From contig CANQOZ010000003.1 of NCBI GenBank assembly GCA_947625585.1, forward strand, positions 1-40,491: 40,491 nucleotides of DNA. Reading direction: 5' to 3'. Made by a program: the position numbers and the translations under genes. This stretch comes from an uncultured Eubacteriaceae bacterium (GTDB lineage Bacteria > Bacillota > Clostridia > Eubacteriales > Eubacteriaceae). The notes beneath the pieces are model-generated. The model was not told the DNA's origin. It did no database searches and saw only the letters and a program-made list of their open reading frames with translations. Positions within the stretch are counted from its first letter, which is position 1, and each line of letters starts with the position of its first letter. Positions 17,141 to 25,168 of this stretch are shown here, in pieces.

Positions 17141-18174
17141 TCAAAAGATTCTATTTCAAATTTCTTCCAAGGAATATTTACTGGTTTTCCCTGATTAATT
17201 ATTTCATCAACATGCATTAAAAGTGGGAAGTCATTCAAATCAGCTTTACCTTGTTCTGCTAATTTTCTGACAGCATTAGCAGTTCTTCCTGCTATAACAA
17301 TCGATTCTAGTGTTACTCCTTCTAATTCTTTCATGGCTTCTTCAAAGCTAAGACCTCTACCAAGTAATGTTCCAATCTTTCGAGTTCGGCCACCATAAAT
17401 AGTGACATAGAGATCTCCAGCGCCATAAATCATATTCTCAGATTTACCTCCTGCTAATTCAAGAAGCTTTCCCATTTCTTTAATACTTTGACCAAACAAA
17501 GCTGCTTGTGAATTATAATGAATAGATCCTTCCCCTTCTCTCTTTTCTGCTAAACCGACTGCTAAAGTAACAGCTAAAGCATAAGCATTTTTAAGAGCTA
17601 CTGCATATTCAACTCCTTTTGTATCTGTTGAAAGTGAAATATTATAATAATCTGTTTCAAAAATTTCTTTTAAATTCTTTAAAGTTTCAACATTATCTCC
17701 ACAAAAAGCTACAGCTGAATAATCATGATCAGCTAATTCATAACTAGTACATGGACCACCGATCGCATTTAGATTTAATTTGTTATCTGATTTTTCATTC
17801 CAATAATCTAAGTAAGTGATCATTGTTCCATCCTCTTGATCAATCATTCCCTTTGTTACAGTGATCACAGGAGTTTCTGCTGGAATTTTTGGTAAAACTT
17901 CATTAGCAAACCAATCAACTCCAAAACTTGAAACTCCACCTAGAATGACATCAGAACCATCTATAGCTTCTTCCATTTGATCAACTGTGTAATAATCAAT
18001 TCCCTTTGGTAAAGTTCTTTTTAAATTTATGTGATAATCGTCTTCTCTTAATCTTTCAATGATTTCTGTATCTAGTGGGGATCCAACTAAACGAACAGTA
18101 TGTCCATTCTCCACAGCTGGAAATGTCAGAGCAGAAGCCATCTGTCCTGAACCAATAAAAGTTAAAACTGCCAT
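17137..18174 (-). CDS. gpsA: NAD(P)-dependent glycerol-3-phosphate dehydrogenase-like protein
   Basis: 345 residues. The N-terminal Rossmann domain begins TFIGSGQMASAL (GxGxxxxxL). Other GpsA-family blocks are VITVTKGMI, GGPCTSYELA (usually GPSFAxE), the catalytic-lysine helix EYAVALKNAYALAVTLAVGLAEK, GAGDLYVTIYGGRTRKIG, and GLSFEEAMKELEGVTLE. The enzyme makes sn-glycerol-3-phosphate from dihydroxyacetone phosphate for phospholipid synthesis. The motifs are altered relative to textbook GpsA (for example IGSGQMASA instead of the usual GxGxWGTA, and an unusual GGPCTSY), so it belongs to a divergent branch and the exact substrate is less certain. AAGGAG lies 9 nt before the ATG. It is monocistronic, with its own upstream and downstream gaps. 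Confidence 0.85.
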   Translation of the reverse strand: MAVLTFIGSGQMASALTFPAVENGHTVRLVGSPLDTEIIERLREDDYHINLKRTLPKGIDYYTVDQMEEAIDGSDVILGGVSSFGVDWFANEVLPKIPAETPVITVTKGMIDQEDGTMITYLDYWNEKSDNKLNLNAIGGPCTSYELADHDYSAVAFCGDNVETLKNLKEIFETDYYNISLSTDTKGVEYAVALKNAYALAVTLAVGLAEKREGEGSIHYNSQAALFGQSIKEMGKLLELAGGKSENMIYGAGDLYVTIYGGRTRKIGTLLGRGLSFEEAMKELEGVTLESIVIAGRTANAVRKLAEQGKADLNDFPLLMHVDEIINQGKPVNIPWKKFEIESFD

Positions 18175-18320
18175 CTTAAACTTCTCCTTATCTTAATTGT
18201 TTGGATTCGTATTTTATTAGTTGAATTAATTATAAAGATTCAGAAATGATTTATTAATATTAACTTTTGCAATCAAATCGGAAAACCATGAAATAATAGA
18301 AAATATATAAACTGAAACAT

Positions 18321-18358
18321 TAAAAAATCCCTTAGATTATCTAACTTCTAAAGGATTT
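18321..18358 (-). terminator. Rho-independent terminator after the aldo/keto reductase gene
   Basis: AAATCCCTTAGA (18325-18336) pairs with TCTAAAGGATTT (18347-18358) with one mismatch and a 10-nt loop. The minus-strand tail is TTTTTTA. Confidence 0.75.
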
Positions 18359-18393
18359 ATAATTAAATATGAATGATTTATAATCTGTTCTAT

Positions 18394-19533
18394 TTAAAAA
18401 GTATTTTCCTGTAACCATGTTACTGCATTTTCAACTGTATCAGTTATATCTTCACCATCTTCAGTTACAACCGTTTCTCTAGGAATACCTTTAGTTAAAT
18501 CAAGGTTAGCTAATTCAGCAAAAGCGTTACGAACATAGTTATTGTCATCTGAGAAACCTGGATCCGGCTGAACTTGACAAATTGAATAAGCTTGTAAAAT
18601 AGCTGGAACAGGAACATTGTGATAGGTCAAACCTCTAAATTTTTCAATTTCACTTTGAGGAATTGGTGTGTTTTCACGATAAATATTTATGGCCCTTTCT
18701 AAAGCAGTATATTCTTCATCAGTTAAATTTTTGGCTTCATTTGCTATTTTTAAGTTATCTCTCATTTGTTCAAGATTCGACATTCCAGATAAAACGGCAA
18801 TAACGTCATCTAAATCTAAAGCAAATCTTAATGACCAACTAGCAATTGAATCTTCAGGATTAACTTCTTTTAAAACTGCTTCTGCTTCTTCAGGCATAGA
18901 AGCTAAACCTCCACCTTTAATAGGTTCCATTATAATAACTTTTCTACCATGCTTCTTAATAATTTCATAAGCTTCACCAGCTCTAATAAAATCTGAATCC
19001 CAATCAATTGGATTTAATGGAATTTGAACGAATTCTATTTCTGGATGTTCTTCTAAAACACGGTCTAAAAGTTCTGGTGAAGAATGAAAGGAAATTCCTA
19101 AATGTTTGATTTTACCATCTTCTAACCATTTCTTTGCATGATCAAATAAGTGTGTTTTTTTAACTATTCCACCATTACCATCAACATCATCGTAATAGAC
19201 TGTCTGGATATTATGGATTAAATAATAATCAATATAATCAACCCCAAGATTATCTAACTGTTCCTGAAAAATTCCTTCAATTTCATCTTCTGGAACTAAG
19301 TTAAAGGTAGGAAATTTTGTAGCAACAGTAAATTGATCTCTTGGATACCTTTCAACTACAGCTTTTCTTGTAGCTTCTTCACTTTTACCATTATGGTAAA
19401 CGTAACTTGTATCAAAGTAGGTATAGCCATTATCAATAAATTCATCTACCATTTGGTTCAATTCATCAAAATTAATATCTTCTGGTCCTGAATTTACAGG
19501 TAAACGCATCATTCCAAATCCTAAATTTTTCAT
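18394..19533 (-). CDS. Aldo/keto reductase, COG1453-like, without the usual C-terminal Fe-S cluster cysteines
   Basis: 379 residues. The AKR barrel shows GFGMMRLP, the catalytic Asp/Tyr region YTYFDTSYVYHNGKSEEATRKAV, catalytic Lys in VATKFP, and His in IDYYLIHN. The layout and C-terminal extension match the COG1453 predicted oxidoreductases, which normally bind 4Fe-4S clusters through a CTxCxYC...CP segment. Here the matching region reads GLTYHNVPVPAILQAYSICQ, with only one cysteine, so cluster binding has apparently been lost. The substrate is unknown. AAGGAG lies 6 nt before the ATG. It is monocistronic with its own terminator. Confidence 0.9.
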   Translation of the reverse strand: MKNLGFGMMRLPVNSGPEDINFDELNQMVDEFIDNGYTYFDTSYVYHNGKSEEATRKAVVERYPRDQFTVATKFPTFNLVPEDEIEGIFQEQLDNLGVDYIDYYLIHNIQTVYYDDVDGNGGIVKKTHLFDHAKKWLEDGKIKHLGISFHSSPELLDRVLEEHPEIEFVQIPLNPIDWDSDFIRAGEAYEIIKKHGRKVIIMEPIKGGGLASMPEEAEAVLKEVNPEDSIASWSLRFALDLDDVIAVLSGMSNLEQMRDNLKIANEAKNLTDEEYTALERAINIYRENTPIPQSEIEKFRGLTYHNVPVPAILQAYSICQVQPDPGFSDDNNYVRNAFAELANLDLTKGIPRETVVTEDGEDITDTVENAVTWLQENTF

Positions 19534-19640
19534 ACATTCTCCTTAAATTGTTTTATCTAATTAACAAAAAAATAATAGAATATTCAATAAAGCCGATCAT
19601 AATTAAATTAAATAAATCCTAATCTATTATTTTATCCCCA

Positions 19641-19654
19641 TCAAGTTAACTTGA
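19641..19654. promoter_or_regulatory. 14-bp perfect palindrome upstream of the aldo/keto reductase gene
   Basis: TCAAGTTAACTTGA is a perfect inverted repeat about 108 nt upstream of the aldo/keto reductase start and 22 nt beyond the stop of the next gene. It lacks a T-run on either side, so an operator is as likely as a weak terminator. Confidence 0.35.
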
Positions 19655-19675
19655 GGCAATTATAATTTCTATATT

Positions 19676-20677
19676 TTATTTATTAATATCAACACCTGTT
19701 TCAACTATAAGATCATCTTTATCTAAATAATCATAAGAATATAAAAGAGTAGCTTCATTTTGATTACATAGTGCTTCAAACAGAAGTATTCGTGAATCTT
19801 TTGAAGTAAGAAGCTTTTCTTGTTTTAAAAGATTAAAGTTTGTATTGTAAATATTAAGAAAAGCATCAGATCCTTTATAAGCCTCTCCTGGTTTTTCTAA
19901 ATCTGAGGAAAAAAATACGTAATACTTCCTATTCATATACAAAATTGAAGCTGGTTCATTATCGGCTTCAATATCGACTAAGGTTATGGCCGGTTCCCAA
20001 TGATTTCCTAAATCAGTTGATTGCATATAATCTATTCTTGAAACAGATTTATCTAATGTTTCAACTTCATACATAATTGAAAGTTGATCATTAAAGGCAT
20101 TCAATTTTATATCTTCTATATTACTATCCATCGAGATAATATCGGTAATATAATTCCAATTATCCAAATCATGGGATTGAAATAATTGAACCGTATATAT
20201 TCCATTAGGAATATTTGGATCAGACCTATTAACCTCTCCTTCAACTTTAGTTACAGTCATAAAATAGGTATCACCAATTTTAGAAATAGCTGGATCGATT
20301 CTTAAATTATCGTCTGTAAAAATAACCTTGTTTCTAACGATCATCTTTTGTTTAACATCATATTTACAGATTCCAACTTTTCCTCTTTCATTACAATAAA
20401 CAATCAGATTTTCATCAGGTAAACAATCAACCCAGTTAGAAGCTATTTTGGTTTGTTCAATAGTGTCGTCTCGGGTATTTATTAAAGTTAATCTTTTATC
20501 TTTACTAGTTACAATATAACCATCATCAAAAAACTTGGCATCTGAGGATCCAAAATCCTGTAATTCTAAACTTCGATATTTCGGATGGGAATACCAAATG
20601 TAAACTAGATAACCAATACAAATTAGAAGTAATGTTATGAAAAATAGTATTACGAGTTTCTGGGTTCTTTTAAGCAT
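19676..20677 (-). CDS. Membrane-anchored, beta-propeller-like protein of unknown function
   Basis: 333 residues. Residues 9-29 form one membrane helix (LVILFFITLLLICIGYLVYIWY), followed by an extracellular region made of repeated beta strands. An Asp-box-like motif, STDLGNHWE, and the segments RIDPAISKIGDTYFMTV, LFQSHDLDNWNYITD and NRKYYVFFSSDLEK resemble the blades of sialidase/BNR or GH43-type propellers. I cannot identify catalytic residues, so no enzyme activity is assigned. There is no clear Shine-Dalgarno before the ATG. A promoter-like TTACCA-18-TATAAT lies about 35-65 nt upstream on the minus strand. Its neighbours give no functional hint. Confidence 0.7.
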   Translation of the reverse strand: MLKRTQKLVILFFITLLLICIGYLVYIWYSHPKYRSLELQDFGSSDAKFFDDGYIVTSKDKRLTLINTRDDTIEQTKIASNWVDCLPDENLIVYCNERGKVGICKYDVKQKMIVRNKVIFTDDNLRIDPAISKIGDTYFMTVTKVEGEVNRSDPNIPNGIYTVQLFQSHDLDNWNYITDIISMDSNIEDIKLNAFNDQLSIMYEVETLDKSVSRIDYMQSTDLGNHWEPAITLVDIEADNEPASILYMNRKYYVFFSSDLEKPGEAYKGSDAFLNIYNTNFNLLKQEKLLTSKDSRILLFEALCNQNEATLLYSYDYLDKDDLIVETGVDINK

Positions 20678-20749
20678 AAATCTGAATTGTTTACCATAAA
20701 TTTCTTAATTATTATAATGGAATATTGTTTTAATTGGTAAATTAGTAAT

Positions 20750-20788
20750 AAAAAAAGTATTTAAACCTTAATAAAAGGTCTAAATACT
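20750..20788 (-). terminator. Rho-independent terminator after the cupin gene
   Basis: AGTATTTA plus ACCTT pair with AAGGT plus TAAATACT (one mismatch inside), spanning 20756-20788. The minus-strand tail is TTTTTTT. Confidence 0.85.
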
Positions 20789-20804
20789 GTCTAAATGCTT
20801 AAAA

Positions 20805-21137
20805 TTAATTGAATACTTGAATTAATAACATTTTAAAATTATCTGTTGCTTTTACAGCATGAGGAATATCTGCCGGCATTACAATCGATTCTTCCTTTTT
20901 TAGTTTAAAAGGTTTCTTGTTAATAATAAATTCACCTTCTCCATCTAAGATAAAAACAAGTGCATCACCGGTTGAAGTATGTTCACTTAATTCTTCTCCT
21001 TTTGGAAAAGCAAAAATAGTAATACTTATTGCATCATTTTGGACTAAAGTTCTACTAATAACTTGTCCTTCTTTAACTTCAACTAAATCCTTTAGTTTAA
21101 GTTTTTCTTCTATGGGAATATTTTTTAAATAGGGCAT
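20805..21137 (-). CDS. Small single-domain cupin protein
   Basis: 110 residues from the ATG at 21135-21137, chosen because AAAGGAG lies 6 nt upstream; a longer in-frame start at 21167 would put the site inside the coding region. The cupin fold is shown by FPKGEELSEHTSTGDALVFILDGEGEFII (motif 1, with His and Glu but a reduced metal set) and EESIVMPADIPHAVKA (motif 2 with the PADIPH signature). The function is not determined by sequence. A minus-strand promoter (TGTTCA-17-TATAAT, 21194-21222) has its -35 box inside the metal-type operator it shares with the divergent P-type ATPase gene, so joint control by metal is predicted. Confidence 0.88.
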   Translation of the reverse strand: MPYLKNIPIEEKLKLKDLVEVKEGQVISRTLVQNDAISITIFAFPKGEELSEHTSTGDALVFILDGEGEFIINKKPFKLKKEESIVMPADIPHAVKATDNFKMLLIQVFN

Positions 21138-21180
21138 ATAAAACTCCTTTAAAAATTTAATACCCAAATTTTATTTTTAA

Positions 21181-21209
21181 TTGACTCTATTTGATTATAA
21201 AATTATAAT
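21181..21209 (+). promoter_or_regulatory. Promoter of the P-type ATPase gene
   Basis: TTGACT (21181-21186) and TATAAT (21204-21209) are separated by exactly 17 bp. This is close to the sigma-A consensus and places the transcription start at about 21216, within the operator. Confidence 0.88.
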
Positions 21210-21222
21210 AGTCATATGAACA
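21194..21222 (-). promoter_or_regulatory. Divergent promoter of the cupin gene
   Basis: On the minus strand TGTTCA (21217-21222) and TATAAT (21194-21199) are spaced by 17 bp. The -35 box coincides with the left half of the ArsR-type operator, about 57 nt upstream of the cupin ATG. Confidence 0.6.
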
Positions 21223-21231
21223 TATGTTCAT
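21216..21231. promoter_or_regulatory. SmtB/ArsR-type metal-responsive operator
   Basis: ATGAACATATGTTCAT is a perfect 16-bp palindrome containing TGAACA-TA-TGTTCA. This matches the known 12-2-12 operator pattern of zinc/cadmium sensors of the ArsR family (SmtB, CzrA, ZiaR types). It covers the predicted start site of the ATPase gene. The repressor gene itself is not in this window. Confidence 0.82.
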
Positions 21232-21258
21232 GTATCGAAATGAAATCAGGTCAAGGCT

Positions 21259-23640
21259 ATGGATAGTAATTATGCTGTTTGTAATAAATGTGGAAAGACA
21301 TTATTAAATTGCAACTGCAAAAAAGACAAACATAGAATTCAGTTTAAAACATATAACATCAATAATTTAGATTGTGCTGCTTGTAGTAATAAATTAGAAG
21401 ATAAACTAAATACCTATCCAGGGATCAAGCAATGCACAATCTCTTATCCAACTAGCAAGATCAAAATTGAAGCAGCCGATCAAGATAAAATGCTGCCAGA
21501 AATAGTTGGAGTGTGTCAGAAAATGGAACCGGATGTCACAATTAGTCCAGAGAATAATAAAAAGGTAATGTTTAATATTGATGGACTTGATTGTGCTAAT
21601 TGTGCTAAAAAAATTGAAAATAAATTAAATGAAGATCCCAAAATAGATAAAGCTACTATTGATTATGCTACTGGAACATTATCAATTGAAGCTAATGATC
21701 CCACAAGTCATATAGGGCATTATCAGAAAGTTATTGATTCTGTTGAAGATGGTGTTACCTTAAGTCCAAAAGATCAAAAGAAAAAAGATGAGAAGAAGAA
21801 TACCTATTTTAAGGAACTCTTTCCAATTATAGTTGGTTCAATTATCTTTATTGCTGGCTGGTTATTGGAAAGTAGAGTCTCACACACAACTGAGTTAATC
21901 TTTCAACTTATTGCCTATGTTTTTTTAGGTGGAGAAATAGTTTTAAAAGCTTTTAAAAATATACTACATGGTGACTTCTTTGATGAAAACTTCTTAATGA
22001 CTGTAGCTACTGTAGGTGCTTTTGTTATTGGAGATTATCACGAAGCTGTTGGCGTTATGCTCTTTTACAGAATTGGGGAATTCTTCGAAGATTATGCTGT
22101 CGATAAAAGTAGAGAGCAAATTATCAATTCATTAGATCTAAGAGATAATTCTGTTAATCTAATTAGAGATGGTAATACTGTTAAAATTCCAATTGAAGAT
22201 ACTAATGTTGGAGATACCTTATTAGTTAGACCAGGAGAACGAATTCCTCTAGATGGAGTCGTTATTAAAGGTGATTCTAGAATAGATACTTCACCTATTA
22301 CTGGTGAACCAGTACCAGTTAGAGTAAAAAAAGACTCGGAAGTTACTTCAGGTACAATAAATTTAAATACACCGATTGAATTAAAAGTTACTAAAAAACT
22401 TTCTGATTCAATGGTAACAAAGATTTTAGATTCAGTTGAAAACGCTGCTGCAAACAAACCAAAAATTGATAGGTTTATAACAAAATTTTCAAAAGTATAT
22501 ACCCCGATTGTTATCGGTTTAGCTTTATTCATTGCAATCGTTCCATCTTTAGTAACAGGAAACTGGTATCACTGGGTTTATACAGCTATTTCATTCTTAG
22601 TTATATCTTGTCCATGTGCTTTAGTTTTATCAGTTCCATTAGCTTATTTTTGTGGTATCGGTGCTGCTTCTAGATTAGGTATTTTATTTAAAGGTGGGAT
22701 ATCTATAGAAGCAATTGACAATATTAAATCAATAGCTTTAGATAAAACTGGAACTATTACAGAAGGTAACTTTAAAGTTCAAGGTATTTATACTACGGGA
22801 ATCTCAAAACAGGATTTACTAAAAATTGCATCTTCTTGTGAAAGTATGTCAACTCATCCTATTGCCCAGAGTATTCTAGAAGATGCTAAAGCAGAACATT
22901 TAAAATACCCTAAACCAGAAAACATTCAAGAAATAGCTGGTAATGGAATAGTAGCTAAAATAGATGGTAAAACATATTATTGTGGAAATAAAAAACTTTT
23001 AGAAACACATAATATAAAAGTTAAAACTTTAAATAAAGAGATTGGAACTAAAGTATTTATTGCAGATACTCAAAAGGAATTGGGTGAAATTGTTATTTCA
23101 GATACTTTAAAGAAAGATGCTAAATCAGTTATAAATCAGTTAAAGAAGCTAGGATTAAAAACGGTATTATTAACTGGTGATACGGCTGAAAATGCAAACG
23201 AAATAGCACAAAAAGTTGGAATTGATCATGTATATGCTTCCCTATTACCGACTGATAAACTTGATAAGCTAAATGAAGCTAGAAAAGAACACGGTTCTAT
23301 TATGTTTGTTGGTGATGGAATTAACGATGCTCCTGTAATAGCTGGAGCAAACGTTGGAGCAGCTATGGGAAGTGGTTCTGATGCTGCTATTGAAGCTGCT
23401 GACGTTGTTTTCTTAAGATCGAATTTAAAAGCTATACTTGATTCGATTAAAATTGGTAAGAAAACAGCTTTTATTGCTAAAGAAAATGTTGTCATTGCAC
23501 TAGCTGTTAAAGCTTTAATTTTACTTTTAGGATTCTTTGGATTTGCAAATATGTGGTTAGCAGTCCTAGCTGATACAGGTGTTTCCCTAATCTGTATATT
23601 AAACTCTATTAGATTATTATTTATTTTTAGGAAGAAATAA
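21259..23640 (+). CDS. Heavy-metal P1B-type ATPase (Zn2+/Cd2+/Pb2+ exporter)
   Basis: 793 residues. The N-terminus carries a Cys-rich segment (CNKCGKTLLNCNC) and two heavy-metal-associated domains with LDCAACSNK and LDCANCAKK. Eight membrane helices follow the P1B plan: CPC transport motif at Cys451-Pro-Cys453, phosphorylation site DKTGT at Asp495, THPIA nucleotide-binding motif, GDGINDAP hinge, and a final helix with LADTGVSLICILNS. That Asp-Thr-Gly, together with CPC, marks the P1B-2 (ZntA/CadA) specificity class rather than copper. It would detoxify zinc, cadmium or lead. Expression is predicted to be repressed by an ArsR/SmtB protein at 21216-21231. The ribosome-binding site is weak (AAGG, 2-3 nt before the ATG). 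Confidence 0.95.
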   Translation: MDSNYAVCNKCGKTLLNCNCKKDKHRIQFKTYNINNLDCAACSNKLEDKLNTYPGIKQCTISYPTSKIKIEAADQDKMLPEIVGVCQKMEPDVTISPENNKKVMFNIDGLDCANCAKKIENKLNEDPKIDKATIDYATGTLSIEANDPTSHIGHYQKVIDSVEDGVTLSPKDQKKKDEKKNTYFKELFPIIVGSIIFIAGWLLESRVSHTTELIFQLIAYVFLGGEIVLKAFKNILHGDFFDENFLMTVATVGAFVIGDYHEAVGVMLFYRIGEFFEDYAVDKSREQIINSLDLRDNSVNLIRDGNTVKIPIEDTNVGDTLLVRPGERIPLDGVVIKGDSRIDTSPITGEPVPVRVKKDSEVTSGTINLNTPIELKVTKKLSDSMVTKILDSVENAAANKPKIDRFITKFSKVYTPIVIGLALFIAIVPSLVTGNWYHWVYTAISFLVISCPCALVLSVPLAYFCGIGAASRLGILFKGGISIEAIDNIKSIALDKTGTITEGNFKVQGIYTTGISKQDLLKIASSCESMSTHPIAQSILEDAKAEHLKYPKPENIQEIAGNGIVAKIDGKTYYCGNKKLLETHNIKVKTLNKEIGTKVFIADTQKELGEIVISDTLKKDAKSVINQLKKLGLKTVLLTGDTAENANEIAQKVGIDHVYASLLPTDKLDKLNEARKEHGSIMFVGDGINDAPVIAGANVGAAMGSGSDAAIEAADVVFLRSNLKAILDSIKIGKKTAFIAKENVVIALAVKALILLLGFFGFANMWLAVLADTGVSLICILNSIRLLFIFRKK

Positions 23641-23644
23641 TTAC

Positions 23645-23674
23645 AATAGGCCAAATGTGGCCTATTTATTTTTC
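23645..23674 (+). terminator. Rho-independent terminator after the P-type ATPase gene
   Basis: A perfect 9-bp stem AATAGGCCA / TGGCCTATT with loop AATG is followed by TATTTTTCC. It lies 5 nt beyond the stop codon. Confidence 0.9.
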
Positions 23675-23681
23675 CAATTAA

Positions 23682-23698
23682 TGTTATCGTTTACACTC
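23682..23698 (-). promoter_or_regulatory. cre/LacI-family-like operator, copy 2
   Basis: On the minus strand this reads GAGTGTAAACGATAACA, identical at 16 of 17 positions to 10819-10835 on the plus strand. It fits the cre pattern TGNAANCGNWNNCA. It lies between two convergent genes, where an operator is not expected to control either. Confidence 0.4.
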
Positions 23699-23860
23699 GG
23701 AACATTTTATTTCCCAAAATATCAAAATATTTCCCTTTCAAATTACATTTTTATACGAGTTTTTCATATATTATTAAATTTGAATTAAATTAATTGGGAG
23801 AAATTAATTTAATCTCTTTCTCAATAAAATATCATTTTAGGTTATATTAATATAATTAAT

Positions 23861-24610
23861 TTACCATTCAATTTCGTCAATATCCATTGGATGTTTTTGG
23901 ATTTCAATCTTTTCAACCTTACCATTTTTCATGTGAATTACTCTATTTCCAATTGGAGTTATTGCAGTATTATGAGTAATTAAAACAACAGTCATATTAT
24001 CTTTTATACTCATATCTTGGAGAAGTTTTAAAATTGTCTTACCTGTTTTATAATCGAGAGCTCCCGTTGGTTCATCACATAATAATAATTTCGGACGTTT
24101 TGCTAAAGCTCTAGCTATTGCTACTCTTTGTTGTTCACCACCTGATAATTGTGAAGGAAAATTATTCATTCTATCTGTAAGTCCGACCTTTTCAAGTGTT
24201 TCCTTAGCATCAGCTGGATCTTCGCTAATTTGAGCTGCCATTTCGACATTTTCTAAAGCTGTTAGATTTTGGATTAGATTATAAAACTGAAAAACAAAAC
24301 CGGTGTCAAATCGACGGTATTCTGTTAATTCCTTTTGTGATAAATTTTCAATGTGTTCTTCATCGACTATGACTTCCCCATCTGTAGCATTATCCATCCC
24401 ACCTAAAATATTTAAAACAGTAGTTTTACCGGCTCCTGATGGACCGACAACAATGACAAACTCTCCCTTATAAATTTCAAAATTAATTCCATTTGCTGCA
24501 TTAATTGTTACCTCTCCAGAATGGTAAACTTTAGTAACATCTTTAAATATTATAAGTGGTTCTTCTTCAACAGAATCATAGGGAATTATTTTATTACTCA
24601 CTACTATCAC
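23861..24610 (-). CDS. ABC transporter ATP-binding protein (MacB/LolD-type)
   Basis: 249 residues. Walker A VGPSGAGKTT, Q-loop VFQFYNLIQNLT, signature LSGGEQQRVAIARAL, Walker B KLLLCDEPTGALD and the H-loop LITHN are all intact. The C-terminal ending DIDEIEW is typical of ATPases paired with large FtsX-like permeases involved in peptide or lipid export. No permease gene is next to it: downstream is the convergent metal ATPase, and upstream is a DNA glycosylase gene, overlapped by 17 nt. It is therefore an orphan ATPase here; the partner may be elsewhere or lost. Confidence 0.92.
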   Translation of the reverse strand: MIVVSNKIIPYDSVEEEPLIIFKDVTKVYHSGEVTINAANGINFEIYKGEFVIVVGPSGAGKTTVLNILGGMDNATDGEVIVDEEHIENLSQKELTEYRRFDTGFVFQFYNLIQNLTALENVEMAAQISEDPADAKETLEKVGLTDRMNNFPSQLSGGEQQRVAIARALAKRPKLLLCDEPTGALDYKTGKTILKLLQDMSIKDNMTVVLITHNTAITPIGNRVIHMKNGKVEKIEIQKHPMDIDEIEW

Positions 24611-25109
24611 CTAAATAATCTAACAAAACTTTATATTTCTCACATAAAGTGTCAAAATCCATAGTACAATTACGTGGACTAGAAGATGGTAAGCCTATTG
24701 CATCCATCCCTGTATCTTCTTTAATATATCGATTATAAAGAGATTCAGCTTTTTTTCCAGTGGTAAAAATTTGCTTAATTTTCGTTCCTTTAATACCATT
24801 TTTGACATCATTTACCTTGGGATTTTTAATACTAGCATCACTAGCGCCAGTTATCGTACACGATTCGAGAGTATCCCATAAAGCAATATGATTTCTCTTA
24901 AGAAAAGCCTTCTTTTGTTCAACTGTAACAGGCACTTCTTGGTTTAATAGTTTAGCAACTATTTTCCAGAATCGATTTTGTGGATGACCGTAATAGAATC
25001 CTTCTTCACGGGATTTTGGAGATGGAAATGTTCCAAGGATCAAAATTTCTGAATCTTTTTCAATAAATGGTTCAAAAGGAATTGTTAATTGTTCAGGTTC
25101 GTATTTCAT
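24594..25109 (-). CDS. DNA-deoxyinosine (hypoxanthine) glycosylase, uracil-DNA glycosylase superfamily
   Basis: 171 residues. The pattern LILGTFPSPKSREEGFYYGHPQNRFWKIVAKLL is characteristic of the HDG branch (family 6) of the UDG/MUG superfamily, with Asn in the GHPxNxFW motif. ALWDTLESC and the C-terminal GLPSSSPRN give the second motif, which carries SSSPRN instead of the HPSP of family 1. The enzyme removes deaminated purine (hypoxanthine) or related bases. Its stop overlaps the ABC ATPase start by 17 nt. It is divergent from the XRE-S24 regulator gene across about 60 bp, suggesting shared regulation (inference). Confidence 0.88.
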   Translation of the reverse strand: MKYEPEQLTIPFEPFIEKDSEILILGTFPSPKSREEGFYYGHPQNRFWKIVAKLLNQEVPVTVEQKKAFLKRNHIALWDTLESCTITGASDASIKNPKVNDVKNGIKGTKIKQIFTTGKKAESLYNRYIKEDTGMDAIGLPSSSPRNCTMDFDTLCEKYKVLLDYLGDSSE

Positions 25110-25168
25110 TGTTTATAATATAAAATAGTAATTAAATCTTTATTGATTATATTTGAGGAACAGGAAAA

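Noticed and set aside
17137-18174. Ketopantoate reductase or UDP-glucose dehydrogenase as alternative for the GpsA-like protein
   Set aside because: The LKNAYALAVTLAVGLAEK helix, GAGDLYVT and GLSFEEAMKELEGV blocks fit GpsA much better.
21138-21167. Longer start for the cupin gene
   Set aside because: AAAGGAG lies inside the extension, exactly placed for the shorter start.
22092-22532. Long minus-strand open frame inside the metal ATPase gene
   Set aside because: It is the antisense shadow of a well-supported P-type ATPase, with no ribosome-binding site and no recognisable domain. The same applies to 23226-23654, 13179-13394, 13536-13769, 15478-15774, 31952-32470, 7850-8155 and similar frames.
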